DNA from: Chromera velia
Taxonomy: Eukaryota > Sar > Chromeraceae
Direction of reading: 5' to 3'
Length of the DNA stretch: 35,000 nucleotides
Assembly (NCBI GenBank): GCA_018398765.1
Contig: JAHBMJ010001683.1
Location: forward strand, 32,317-67,316
A model generated the notes under the pieces. That model worked only from the letters and a program-made list of their open reading frames with translations. It made no database searches and was not told the origin of the DNA. A program made the translations under genes and the position numbers. Numbering within the stretch: the first letter of the stretch is position 1; each line of letters opens with the position of its first letter. This document shows positions 1 to 11,585 of the stretch, in pieces.

Positions 1-3000
1 CCCCGACCCTTCAGACTCCCTCAGTCAATCCATTGTGGGGTGTGACACTGGCGGTGCAACCAATGCCTTTGAGAACACATCCTACACTCTGTCAGTTCCG
101 CCCCTTGTAATAGGGGGTGGCACCATTGACTTTGGAATCGGTACCCTGGGCTTGCCCGACATTGGCGAAGTCACATTCAGAGACTATAATTTCACAGCTG
201 AGGATGCGTTGAATGCAGTAGCTGACGGTGCATCGAATTCCACAGATGACTCTGACTCAGACAGTGAAACTGAGCAGAATAGCACCTTCAGTCTCCGCCG
301 AGAAGCAGAGGCTCTCTTCCGGGCTGCCCTTGGAGAGGCCGCCAACTTTTACGAATCGCTCCCCATCGACATTGACGCTTTTGAAGCTGTCAATTGCACC
401 AACGAATTGCTTTTTCAGACTATCGGGTTGGAAGAGGGAAGCGGATACGACCGTCTGTTTCCCTCTGGAGTAGAGGCACCAGAGGACGGCACTTTACGCG
501 AGGAGGCACTCAAGGGAGGGTGCCTAGCTAGTCGCAGAGCAGAGGATCTCCGTGCCGTGTTTGCAAGCACGCTGCTCGAGATAGCATCCGAGGCCGTGTG
601 TACTGCAGCTGCAGTTCTGCCTGGGGGATTTGGCACGATCTGTTATCTTGCCTCGTTCCTCCCCCCCTGGGCCACATGGCTTGGCAAGCTGCATCTCGGG
701 CAGTGCAAAATTCTGAATAATGCGCTTTCCAGCGCGTTTGTTGAGTCGGCATTTGAGAACTCAAAGATTGCCCTGGAGGGTGTGCAGGGGGCAGAGACAA
801 CAGACGACGGCGCAGCGTGCAGTCTGACGGCATTGCAACAATCGGTCCGTCTGATCGTGACATGTATTGATTTTGTTTTGAAAGAATGATTGCGATCTAT
901 GTGTTGGTTTCATTTTGCTCCCCCACCAATTTGATTGATGAAATACTGGTCTGTCGATTCTTTTTCAGGAAGAAAACACTTGCCACGATTGAAATACAGA
1001 GAGTACAAAGACAATCAAGTAGGCATTGGCCCGGCATTGTGTCGAGAGGTAATTTCTCTCTCTGTGTGGAAATTTGCTTCTGGACTCCAGAGCGTTGTGC
1101 TTGCCCAAGAGTCCTAAATCGTTTGTACGTGCACTTCGAGAAAGGGACAGAAAAAGAAGCAAGAACACAGAAAACAGCCTCTCGTAAATTGCTCTCACAG
1201 TCCATGTGAAAGCCCTCATGGTGGCCCCTTCTCTCTGTTTTCCCCTCTGCATTCCCTGAAATTTTATCCTTGCAGATTCAGAGGCTCCACCAAGAGACCA
1301 GGCAAAACGTCAGTGAACAGACTCGTGTATCAATCAGCTCTTCTTTTCTGCTCTTCTGCATTGCCCGCCTTCCCGTACCTTCACCGACAGCCAACAGCCT
1401 TTTTGTTTCCTTCATCACAGCTGACTGCCTACTTGACGCCCGAAAGGCTCCTTCTAGTGTTCCTCAGGCATACCCACAGTGCCTGTCTGCAGGGCACTGC
1501 CAGAGAACAACACCATCTCCCTTCTGGCTGTGCCTTTCTCTTGTTAGACTTCGATCTACTTTCAGTTTGCTGCCGTGTCCTTTCTCGAATGCATGCATGG
1601 ACAAATTCGTGCAGACTGGAGGCTCCTCGCTTGATTCTCTCAAGGACGCCCTTCTCTCTTTCGAAAAGACAAAAAAGGAGGCACAGAAAGAGACGGCAGA
1701 CAACCTGGAGGGCCTCCTGGGCTCTCTCCGCACCGCCCAGCGCCTCTCTCTCTCTTCAGAGAGCGATCGTCCTTTCTTTGGGGATGCCGATTTTGACTGT
1801 GGAAGAGAAAACACACAGAGAGATGCTAGGTGCCCACCCCCCCCTCCCCGTCCAACCTCCGAAGCGCAGTGCGAACGCGGGGAACCTCTGTGTGTCCCTG
1901 TCGCTCCAGATTCGAACTCAACGAGGGCAGCTCAGAAGAGGCTTCAAAAGGCCAAAGAAGCCCTTGAGGCGTCTGAAGGGTGGCTGACGTACGTGCAGGA
2001 GAAATTAGGAGGGACTTTCTACGGAGAGGATCAATGGAAAGGGCAGGAAACGTTGAAGTCGCTCTTCGACTGGCAGAAGTCAAGTGAGTGGATAAAAAGT
2101 TTTCTCTCTCTGTCTCAGCAAGTTTCTCTTCTTCTTCATTCGGATTCGTCCCTGCCTTATATTTTTGCTGTTGTTGATGCTGTTGCGGACTCTTCAGTCT
2201 TTTTCTCCTTGTGCCTACCTCCTTGCCTTTGTTTTTCGCACTCTCTTCTCCAGGATGCTCGCCTGTTCACTGACTTTTACTCGAGACGCATATATTCGAT
2301 GTGTATGCAATGCCTTCCTTCTTTCGATCTGCAGCTGGAGAGGCTCTCCCTCGCAGACTGCTCGACCTAGATTTCGCGTCTCTGCAAGAGATGGACCTTG
2401 AAGATCTCAACAAATACTTCCCCTCTTCCAACACCCCCAATTTCAAATTTGCCTTCAAAGACGAAGGAAAAGCGCCTCCCTCTTCATTCGCAATCCCAGA
2501 AAGACCGCAGGTGCCAGAGGGCACCACCATCACCTCCGGCACAACCACCACCACCACCACCGACAGCACTACTACGATTAGCACGACTACAATCTCCACC
2601 ACCACCGAGAGTACTACCACGATGAGCACAACCACTCAGAGCAGTACGAACACAGACACAGACACAAACACAACCACCAACAGCAACAGCACGGCAGACC
2701 CTGTGGGGGTCTGTGCAGGACCCGTCACGAACTACGCAGAGTACCTCTTACGCCGAGGGTGCGACGCAGTGGAGTCCATTTCCATCACCTCAGATTCCGA
2801 CTGGCCCGATGACGTGCCCATTGCAGAGCTGTACTTTCCCGTACTGCTCTCTGTGATACCAGGGGGTGTGACAGTAACCGACACGACAAAGATCATCAAT
2901 GTGTACCTTCCCTGGTTGACAGACGTTGGTGCAGAGGTGGAGATTCGAAGAAATACAGTCCTAGAATCGATCTCCCTGGCTTCACTCAGGCGAGTCGGTG

Positions 3001-4037
3001 ACTTTCTTCGCATTGCCCGAAACCAAGAGTGCGAGTACGTAGACCTCAGTCTCTACTATGCTTACGAAACCGACATGCCTCCCCTGGAAATCGGGTGCAG
3101 CCGATCGACAGCCGTCATAGATATCGTTTTAGGCACACGGGCTCAGACGAACAATCTGAATGTGACCTTTTTCGAAGATTTGTCGGGGGCCGACGACGGC
3201 TTTCCGACAGACACAACGTGTCAGGACAACGATCTTGATTACGAAGACTGCGGCCCCGACAGACATGGGCCTGTCAAGTCCCGGTCCCAATATCTTTCCT
3301 CGGGCATACGCAAGTGCAGCGTTATCGGGACAATGAGATTCCAGGGATACCGATCACAAAATCCCCGAAGAGCAGTGACTACACCGGGCGAGAGCCCCTA
3401 CCAGATTCCGGTCAATACAGGTCAAGGTCAAATAAATTCGTTTGTTGAAATGTTCTTTCCCCGCCTGATTCACGCAGGGAGTGTTCGCTCCTTTGCGATG
3501 CCGTTCGTGAAGGTCCTCAAGCTGGAGTCCCTCCGCCGTGTGCAGCCGCATCCCCTCTACGCAGAATTGTTTGATTCTGGCCCGACGGCTACGGCTCAGA
3601 TAGGGGACCCACAGGTAGATGGGAATTCATTTGAGATTCCGGGGGCGTTGAATCGTCTCGGTGATTTGATCATCGACGCTTTCGACCTTTTCCAGGTTGA
3701 CCTCCGATCCGTTGAATACGTTGAGAACATTCTTGAAGTCCGGTCAAGCCAATTTGCCAGAAGCACCGCAATCAACCCCTACATTGTTGACAGCAGTGAA
3801 CCTCGCTCGTTCCTTCGACTCGACTCCCTCGTTGAGTTTTGCGAACTTGAGATTGACTGTGGGAGGTTGAGGAGGAGGGACCCCAACCAAAACAGGTTCG
3901 GGCGATATGTGACGAGCAATGAGGGGTTCGGAGATTCCATAATAGAACAGCTGGTTCCGTTGTACATCCCGGAGGCTGCCTACAATGCAGCTAAGGTGGT
4001 GCGAGGACCGGAGCGTTGTGAGACCATTTTCACATAG
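1..4037 (+). CDS. Gene A: secreted-family protein fused to Thr-rich stalk and receptor-L-like domain (5' partial)
   Basis: The frame is open from base 2, so the N-terminus lies outside the window. Proposed exons: 2-844, 1615-2083, 2335-4037 (1,004 residues visible, in frame throughout). The 844/1615 junction is phase 0; a donor at 857 would also fit. The 2083/2335 junction is phase 1 with a GTGAGT donor. The first ~440 residues match genes B and C: GSGYDRLFP (near 436), a helix ending in SEAVC, LHLGQC, then AFENSKIALEGV, and a C..CPPPPP..C..C module near 1800-1910. A Thr-rich stalk (about 2521-2700) follows. After it come two blocks of LRR-like periodicity, with phrases such as LESISLASLRRVG and LKLESLRRV, typical of receptor L domains (insulin-receptor/Ecm33-like). 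No C-terminal membrane segment or GPI signal is evident. Several NxS/T sites suggest a glycosylated extracellular protein. Function unknown; adhesin or ligand-binding surface protein is a guess. Confidence 0.72.
2521..2700 (+). repeat. Thr-rich (ACC/ACT/ACA) low-complexity stalk in gene A
   Basis: Irregular codon repeats of threonine with interspersed Ser, Asp, Asn and Ile lie between the gene A family region and its L-domain-like region. Such stretches are typical O-glycosylated stalks in secreted proteins. The final part shifts to Asp-Thr and Asn-Thr pairs and includes NxT/NxS sites. The tract is in frame with coding sequence on both sides. Confidence 0.8.
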
Positions 4038-5580
4038 CGACTCGATCAGCATGGCCGGCCTACCTAGCTCTTTCTTGAAGGCCGAGCGTGCAATGGAAAA
4101 TGGTAGATGGATGGATGTGTGGGTGGAGGGATCTGATGAAAGCAGGGATCGATTGACTGTTGTTTCGACCCAGGCAATGGAATTGTGAAATGCCGATTGG
4201 CTGCGAAGAATTTGAAAGACTCGGAGAGAGAAACTTTATGACGTACCACACTCGAGTCAGGCAGTGTCCTGAATTCTATTGCTTAACTAAGCGCCCAGGC
4301 TTTCGGCTTAACCGCACAACTTGAAGGATCCCCATCCATGTCTTTGATTTCCAACACCTCCCATAGCATGATAAAAGATTGGTTCGCGTGCATGCATGCA
4401 TCTCGGATTCCTCCCCAACCCTTCGGCAAGTACGGCATCTGGGGTGAAACAACTTGAGTGGCGTTGAGCAACTTGTTCCAAAGGGTTTTCTATTAGCACT
4501 GCAGGGTGCCAGCTGATTTGACCAAATTTGCTGGCTTGAGCCAACCAAAACCAAGCAGGGTGCAATACAGATGTTTGTATGTATACGTACATCATCTGTG
4601 TACTAGTCTGTGTATCAATTGTCTAGTTAATTGTTAAAAATTTTTTGTATTGATAAAAATTTTAAACATTCAAGCTAGCATTCAAGTTACTAGAGGCTAT
4701 TTATTAATTGATGTCAACCCAATCGCCACAAACGGATTCTAGATCGGATTGTGAAGAATGAAGTTAATAATGATTATTATGATCAATCGATGTCTTTTAA
4801 CTTAAAATTTACTGAATATGTTTTGTAAAAAACAATTATTTAAAAAATATTCAACTTTAAATAACATGTGATAATTTAAACAACATCTATTGAATATAAC
4901 TTTAAATTTAAACTTTGCTATTTTTTGCTTCCGATTTCTTCTAAATTAATTAAGGTTTTATTATTAACTTTTATAGTTTAGAGATGTAGATAAACTTAGT
5001 ACTATAAAGTCATATGATACATGAAATAAATCATATATGCAAGTTTCAAGTTTTAAATATGAACTCAATGAAACTTTTTCTTTGTATTTACAACTTTAAA
5101 ATTTGTATTACGAATGGTATCATTTTTAAAGCATTATAAAATTTTAGAGTTGTGCATGTTAGAATTAGAACTTTATAAGTTAAACCAAGCTGTCTGTCAA
5201 AGTTTTAGTAAATAACCAATGCTATTAACCATTTATTTATCTTTCTGTTTCAACTTTTTTCTCCCTTTTCCCTTATGTCTTTGGAGTGCAATGAACAGTT
5301 CGATCGCGCTGAGAACATTAAATATGGTGTTTGTATTCCTTTTTGCATTGAACGAAGCCATCTACAGCAGGTGCTCTTACCTCCATTTCTAGCTGCTGCT
5401 CAATGAAGTTGAAGAAATAGAGTTGACAGGGAGTGAAACACCTCAATGGAGTACTCAATACGATTCACATGTTGCATGCTTGCACGCATGCGTTCATGCG
5501 TACAGTCTCATGGCATCTTTTCTGCCTCAAAAGTTGTGCCTTCCGGCCTCTGCTTCAAACTCAAAACCTGCAGAGCAATC
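4038..5580. other. Convergent intergenic region between genes A and B, AT-rich core
   Basis: No supported gene. Bases 4038-4600 have mixed composition and include two overlapping TGCATGCA sites at 4389-4400. Bases about 4610-5260 are strongly AT-rich with many short A and T runs. Bases 5260-5580 return to mixed composition and are the 3' flank of gene B. The short ORFs here have no domain-like content. Confidence 0.7.
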
Positions 5581-8500
5581 TCATACGAACTCCAAGATTC
5601 CCTCCTTCAGACTGTCCAAATTCAGATCCACGAACTTCCCCTTCCACTCTTCCGTATCCTTCCCCCCGTTGTTCCTCATCCTCACCTGAACATTCCCTCT
5701 CGGGTCATCGTCTTCTCCCTCCTTCGCCTCCACCCAGTCCCACCCTTCCCTTTCCTTTTTCGCACTCCCACTGGCACTCCCAGCATCACCCAACCCAAAA
5801 GAAGGCATCATCTTGCCCAGACTCTCTGAAAACCCCTTCAAATCCAAAGCAGCCCCAGGGCTCTTCACGTCCCCAGAATCTAAACCTTCTGTCGATGCCC
5901 CAGTCAAACTGCTCACCTTGAATGAGCTGGAAAACCCAATTTCATTCATCAATTTGCTTCCCTGATCGTCAGTAAATTTCGTAGGCAGTGTGTCATGCAG
6001 AATGTCTTTGAACGTGTCGGAAGAGAGAGCGCCCTCTACCGAAAGGGGTTTTTGTCTGGGCATTTGCAATTTGGGCATCAGGTCCTCTAGCTTCATCTTG
6101 GGGAGTTTCGTTTGTGGGAAAACTTTTTGGGGGTTTTGTATGATTCCCTTCTTGGTTTTGGAAGACGAGGTAGCGGTGCAAAAATCCTCAACAACGCAGG
6201 CCTCTTGGGATGAGTTGATGGGAGGGGGAGGGGGGCAACTGGAAACAGAGACAGACTGCTCACAGCCAGCAGAGCCGAAACCTGGCCTCTGGTCCAACTC
6301 CGTTACTGTGAGTCTTCTCAAAATTCGTGAGGCCTCACCAAGGTCAGTCAATTTGGCGTCGATCTTCTTCTCTCCCTCCTCTGCGCTCTTGATCATCATT
6401 CCGACAACGGACTCCAATTCCGTCAGCTTCTTGGCTCTCTGGAACGCGTCGGGCTCAGATACGCTTCCTGAGAGCTGCATACCAAATTGAAAGTGTCAAG
6501 GTACATGGATATCCTCCCTCACTTGTCTGCTTGGAACTTCAGAAACAAATACAGGCAAAACCAAGAGTTCTTGCTGTGAGTGCTGCTGGTTATGTCCGCG
6601 AGTGAAAAGCAAAGAGAGTGAAGTTAAATCCTGGCTCACGCAGGCTGCTGCCTTTCTTGCCGTCGTCTTTTTCTTTCCAAAGCTGGCCAGGAAGAAATCA
6701 CTCTGACGTCTATTGATGGTAGACAGTGAAGAGCCGTGGGAAGAGGGACAGATAGGGGCCCACCCTCGCTCTCGTTGTCTTGTGCTCGATAATGATCTGC
6801 AGGGTGCATTTAGACGGCGGAAGGGAGGAAAACAACGGAGTGCACCTGAATTTTGAGAGGAAGCTGATTCAGAAGACAGGAAGGGCCACAGTAGCATGGA
6901 CGTGTCTTTGACGACAAGAGGAAGGTGAGAAATGACAAATTTCCGAGAGACGGGATAGAGCCCCCTTTCCCCATTTGAGCGCTTCTGACCTGTTGCTCAA
7001 GTTGGTCCAAGGCCCTGAGGGCGGTGTCAGAATTTTCAAAGGTCGCCTCGATTTCTGCGCGTCCACCAAACCCCTCTGCAACTCGCACTGCGCAATGTGG
7101 AGCTCCGCTGCCCACTCGGCCATCATCGGAATCGGCAACACGACCAGACAGGCGGGGTTAAATCCTGCACACATGCGCATAGACGCAGAACACTGTTTTT
7201 TTTTCTTTGACTCACCAGCCCTGATATTTTCGTCATCAAAGAGTTAGGAGGGTCATTATGAAATCGTGCAGACGGCCGTCGTAGGTTCTCGCCCTCTACA
7301 TCAGGGCTCAGCCTCAAGCAGCAAGTCTCAAAACACATGACCAGACGAGCACATATGCGTAGACTCACAACACATACGAGTAATACCACCGATAAGGGAA
7401 GAGTGATCACGAAAGTAAACATGCAATCGGTCGGACAGACCGACCAATCAAAGGTGTTCTGGGAGCGCTTGCGCAAATGAAGTTGGAGATCGTCTGAAGA
7501 GACTGCTGGGTCTGGAAGGCTCTAAAGTCGTCTCCCTCTTTGCTGACGTCACACCTGCATGCATCCAGGGGAGCGATCCGTGAATGACTGATTGCAGAAG
7601 AGAAGATCAGAATTGTTGCTCAGCAAGAATCCGTTCATACGAATCAGTGCAAGCATCACTCTCGCAACATGCACCTCCGCCAAAAGAACGTGTCCAGAGT
7701 CTCTTCCGTTGGAAGGAAGGAAGGCAAAGAAGCATAGCAAAAGAAAAAGTGAACCAGTGTTGTATGCATAGCTAGGTGCTTCGATCGTCCCCCGCGAAGG
7801 AAGGCAGCGGACAGGCAATCTCCATTTCTCCCTTTTCCCGTCCGTCTTTCAGTCTTCTTCTTGCACACATCCCTTGCACATGAAAGCAAGAGTACACGAT
7901 CTTGAAACCCAGACATCCTGCTTCTGTATGACAGACACGACTGACCGATTCATCAGTAGCCCATTAATTTCGTCTTCGTTGTCATCTGTGAGCTCGATGC
8001 TCTCTCTGGTATCCTGCCGGGGAATGAGACGCGAGAACCCATTTCCTTGGTTGATTCCAACAGTCTCAAAGATAAATTGCTCAGCCGTCAGACGCCACTT
8101 GTCGAGGTCAATGTCCACCGAGAGCTTGTTGCTCAAGAATTCCTCAAATTTACTCTTTGATGACCCTGTCTCTGTGTCTGTATCTGTTCCCGTCTCTGTC
8201 TCCTCCCCTCCCGCCTCCCCCCCACAGTTGAGAAAGCTAAACGGCCCCTCCCCTTCGGTATCTGATGTCAGGCTTATGTTCCCAAGCTCTGGAGCGGGGA
8301 TGTCCCAATCATCGTCCGTGAAGGTGTCGATCGACAGGCTGAAGACAGTCTTGAAGTCCGCGAATGGGTTGCCGAGAGCGCTGTTGCAATTGCATTCAAA
8401 AACACACATAAATTTACTCAACATTTGCGTATACTTCCTTCATATATATTCATTTGCATATGTTTTCTCTTCATAGGCTGCATGTATTAACTATTCGGAG

Positions 8501-9165
8501 TACCATAGAGGGACGACAACACACACAACCATTTTTTGTAACTCTTAACACTGATCCGGGCCCACTTACCTCTTGAGGCTCGCCATTGTGTCGTAGAAGA
8601 AATTTCCTGCCCGATCTAAAACGCCGCCTTGTCTGAGAGACGAAATGTTGAAGGCCGAGCTAATGCAGGACTCGAATTGGCTCTGTGCGGTCTCATTCTC
8701 ATTGTCTCCCCCCAGGCTGACGCCCTCAGGAATAAAGTCTGCAACTCCGAAATTTGTGGGAAGAACCTGATTGGCCTCTGCAGTGGAGTCACTTGACAAG
8801 GATTGGAAGAGCTTCACTTTCGAAGCTGTGGGATAAGAAGGGACTGCTGACTGGAATCCATTCAAGTCCCCTACCGAGCCCAGCTCTCCTTCCTCGTCGG
8901 TCTCATTCTTTTTCTGGCGCTTGAGCGCATCGCAGCTCTGCCCAACAGCGAGAGAGAATTTTTTGTCTGTTTTGAGAAAATCGTGAAGAGACTGAAAGTC
9001 TTGTATCGATGCTCCTTGGATCTTCTCTGCATCTATCTCCAGGCTCTTCGCTTGGTTCTTGAAACACTCGTAGAGGTCATCGATCGAAAGAGGCTCTGGG
9101 ATGATGGCAGTGCGTAGTTCAATCCAGCAGAGCCCCAAAAGGGTGCACAGAGCCGCTGTTCGCAT
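5581..9165 (-). CDS. Gene B: secreted-family protein, five exons, with one frameshift
   Basis: Proposed exons (minus strand): 9165-8570, 8380-7946, 7702-7641, 7164-6990, 6474-5581, with phases 2, 2, 1 and 0 at the junctions. The ATG at 9165 was chosen because it opens a signal peptide (about residues 1-19); the longer frame upstream has no better ATG. An N-terminal domain with Cys34 and Cys78 matches gene C, followed by VPSYPTASKV, NFGVADFIPEGV, a Glu/Thr/Asp low-complexity segment, GNGFSRLIP, NPACLVV, AAELHIAQC, FENSDTALRALDQL and a C..CPPPPP..C..C module. The C-terminal ~190 residues are a Lys/Ser/Gly-rich tail without a recognised domain. Exon 4 lacks one base at about 7056-7062; without it the chain is 2,162 nt, not a multiple of three. 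The acceptor of the 62-nt third exon is the least certain. Function unknown. Confidence 0.7.
7055..7063 (-). other. One-base frameshift in gene B exon 4
   Basis: On the minus strand the frame reading AAELHIAQCELQRGLVDA continues, in the next frame, as AEIEATFENSD. Gene C has the same words uninterrupted (CSMQDTAVDSAEIRAALENSE). One extra base within GTGGACGCGCAG would restore alignment on both sides. There is no room for an intron. This is either an assembly or sequencing error, or a real disabling mutation. Confidence 0.8.
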
Positions 9166-9337
9166 GTCACGACGAATGACTTTTTCTCCCTTTGTTTTAG
9201 CTGTCCTCTGTGACAATGATTCGCCGCTGGAAGACAAAGACGAGCAGCAAAACTCAAGATCGATCCTTCTGTCATCCGTGAAGAATTTAATGGTGACTTA
9301 CTGAAATTGGTCGTCGGAGAAAGGAACGATGAAACGG

Positions 9338-9349
9338 CATATATACAAG
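9338..9349 (-). promoter_or_regulatory. TATA-like element upstream of gene B
   Basis: On the minus strand this reads TTGTATATATG, about 175 nt upstream of the chosen ATG at 9165. A perfect GTAAGT donor lies between them (plus 9296-9301) with a TTCCAG acceptor near 9227-9233, so a small 5' UTR intron is possible. A longer (TA)n run at about 9515-9528 is a rival core element. Confidence 0.4.
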
Positions 9350-9464
9350 TCATTGACCTGCACGACAGATTCCTGCAGGCAGAACAGGTTGCCTTCGTGC
9401 ACATCATTGCATGCATATTTTCGCATACATTTTTTTAGACCCGGCCGGGCCTGAGGCTCGATCA

Positions 9465-9482
9465 TGCATGCAATTGCATGCA
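9465..9482. promoter_or_regulatory. 18-bp perfect palindrome made of two TGCATGCA sites
   Basis: The sequence tgcatgcaattgcatgca equals its own reverse complement. It joins two copies of TGCATGCA, the site recognised by some apicomplexan ApiAP2 factors that bind as dimers. It lies about 300 bp upstream of the gene B start. A regulatory role is inference from position and motif. Confidence 0.55.
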
Positions 9483-9786
9483 GGTTTCGACAGACTTAAT
9501 TTACACAGAGTGCATATATATATATAGTTCTCGATCGAGTTTTCATCTCAGTTTTGCGAATTGTTTAATTTCCAGTCGAAAAAATTGATTGAATTGAATT
9601 GATTTTGGGGATTTTATTCACAATTCACGACTTTGCCCGGGGGCTTGCATATGGCTTGCATGTATCCTGGCTATGCAGGATACCACTTCCACAGGCTCCA
9701 GTGGCATGCCGGGGCCTAGCAAAAAATCGTCTAGACCAAGTATTAATCCTCAGGGCCGTCTTGCAAAAAGACTGTCTGGAGTCTGG

Positions 9787-9935
9787 ACGATGAAAGTGGA
9801 AAGACTATCATGCAAACAGACAGAAAGATAGAAGTGGAGAGTTCGTTATTCAAGCACGAAAGATGAAACTTCATCATGAAAGTGAAGAGAAGTTCAATGT
9901 TTGCATGTTTATCTTCATAAATGGGAGTTCTGGTG
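9787..9935 (+). repeat. Detached copy of the right end of the 38-bp minisatellite
   Basis: About 145 bp resemble the right boundary of the array at about 11450-11585, in the same orientation. Both contain one or two 38-bp units followed by the unique-looking words TTCAAGCA, AGAGAAGTTCAA, TGTTTATCTTCATA and GTTCTGG or CTTCTGG. The left copy has about 16 extra bases. It is separated from the main array by about 600 bp of AT-rich DNA. Confidence 0.75.
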
Positions 9936-10540
9936 TGTTCTTATACTATTCCACAACCATTCATAACTATTCAAACCATTTTAAGTTCTATCATTTTTTT
10001 TTTTGAAAGTTTTTTATCTATCTTTGTCAAAAGTATTCAAAATTTGGTAAATTACCCACAGTGGTACATAAATTATAACTAAAATTACGTAAGTTTACAC
10101 ATTTTTTTTTTCTTTTGTTTCTATCTCTAATTTTATATGTCCAGCTGCAAATGAGGCTTTGAATAAACGTAAGTCTTTTCGGTTTTCCTACTAAATCTGT
10201 CCCCAACAAGAATTTTATAGAAACGTAAACTCACAATGTATTGCTATGGTGAATATGTTAAAAATTCTGCTAGAAATTCCTTGTGAGGAAGTCTTTGTTG
10301 TTTTTTATTCAAATGTTGTAAACTCCATCCTCCATCCTCCTCCAAATGATTCTGCTTTAAATTTCACACTTTAGGAAGGAAAACATTCTCTGTGGTCCAG
10401 GAAAAGCTAACATCCAAGCATATGAAAACAGAAAAGAAAACCAGAGAAATGAAACTGGAACAGACGTCAGCTTTTGTACGGAATTATCAATCAGACGAGA
10501 TTTAGAGCATATTGTTTGTTCCAATGAGGGGTCATACACG
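9936..10540. other. AT-rich interval without a gene
   Basis: Runs of A and T and no supported ORF. It sits between the detached minisatellite copy and the main array, and its composition resembles the AT-rich blocks at 4610-5260 and 17100-17850. Confidence 0.6.
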
Positions 10541-11585
10541 CAGACAGACAAGAAAGATGAAGACTGAAAGGTCGTTATGTGAGGAGATAAGGAAGATGAA
10601 AGTGAAGCGGACTTTCTGCAAGCAGATGGGCTAGCAGATAGGATGAAACTGGAGAGGCCCTTAACACGCAGGCAGGAAAGATGGAAGCTAGCGGAAAGTA
10701 GTCATGCAAGCCGGCAAGATAGACAAAAGTGGAGAGTCGTCATGTTCGACAGCGCACGACAGAAGAAAGTAGAGACCCACCAAGCAAGCCAAAAAGAAAG
10801 ATGGGAATATGAAAGTGGAGAGGCCGTCGTGCAAGAAGAAAGAAAGAAAGATGGAAGTGGAGAGGCTGTCATACAAACAGACAGAGAAACGGAAGTGGAG
10901 AGGCCGTTATGCAAACAGACAGAAAGATGAAAGTGGAGAGGCTGTCGTGCAAGAAGACAGAACGATTAAAGTAGAGAGGCCGTCATGCAAACAGACAGAA
11001 AGATGAAAGTGGAGAGGCCGTCGTGCAAACAGACAGAAAGATGGAAGTGGAGAGGCCGTCATGCAAACAGACAGAAAGATGGAAGTGGAGAGGCCGTCAT
11101 GCAAACAGACAGAAAGATGGAAGTGGAGAGGCTGTCATGGAAACAGATAGAAAGATGGAGGTGGAGAGGCCGTCATGCAAACAGACAGAAAGATGGAAGT
11201 GGAGAGGCGCCATGCAAACAGACAGAAAGATGAAAGTGGAGAGGCCGTCATGCAAACAGACAGAAAGACGAAAGTAGAGAGGCCGTCATGCAAACCAACA
11301 GAAAGATGGAAGCGGAGAGGCTGTTATGGAAACAGACAGAAAGATGGAGGTGAAGAGGCCGTCGTGTAAACAGACAGAAAGACGAAAGTGGAGAGGCCGT
11401 CATGCAGACAGACAGAAAGATGGAAGTGGAGAGGCCGTCATGCAAACAGACAGAAAGACAAAAGTGGAGAGGCCGTCGTGCAAACAGACAGAAAGATGGA
11501 AGTGGAGAGGCCGTCATTCAAGCAGGAAAGGTGAAAGTGGAGAGAAGTTCAACGTCTGCGTGTTTATCTTCATATAGGACTTCTG
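10541..11585 (+). repeat. Minisatellite, 38-bp unit (AGACAGAAAGATGGAAGTGG...)
   Basis: Tandem units begin AGACAGAAAGATGGAAGTGG and continue AGAGGCCGTCATGCAAAC, 38 bp in all. Units are regular from about 10880 to 11530 and degenerate to the left, back to about 10541. Variation is mostly single substitutions (ATG/ACG, GGA/AAA, CATG/CGTG). Because 38 is not a multiple of three, the array is open in several overlapping frames; this is a by-product of the repeat and not evidence of a gene. The right end passes into the segment shared with 9787-9935. Confidence 0.9.

Noticed and set aside
1270..1614. Upstream part of the 1270-2370 open frame as gene A coding
   Set aside because: No similarity to B or C; the TTCGTGCAG acceptor before 1615 and phase agreement place it in an intron.
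10643..11577. Overlapping ORFs encoding Gln/Thr/Asp/Arg-Lys repeats in the 38-bp array
   Set aside because: All frames are open because the unit lacks stops; the protein-like period (38 residues) follows from three 38-bp units. No splice or promoter support.
10541..11585. CRISPR-like array
   Set aside because: The units are contiguous with no spacers, and the context is eukaryotic.
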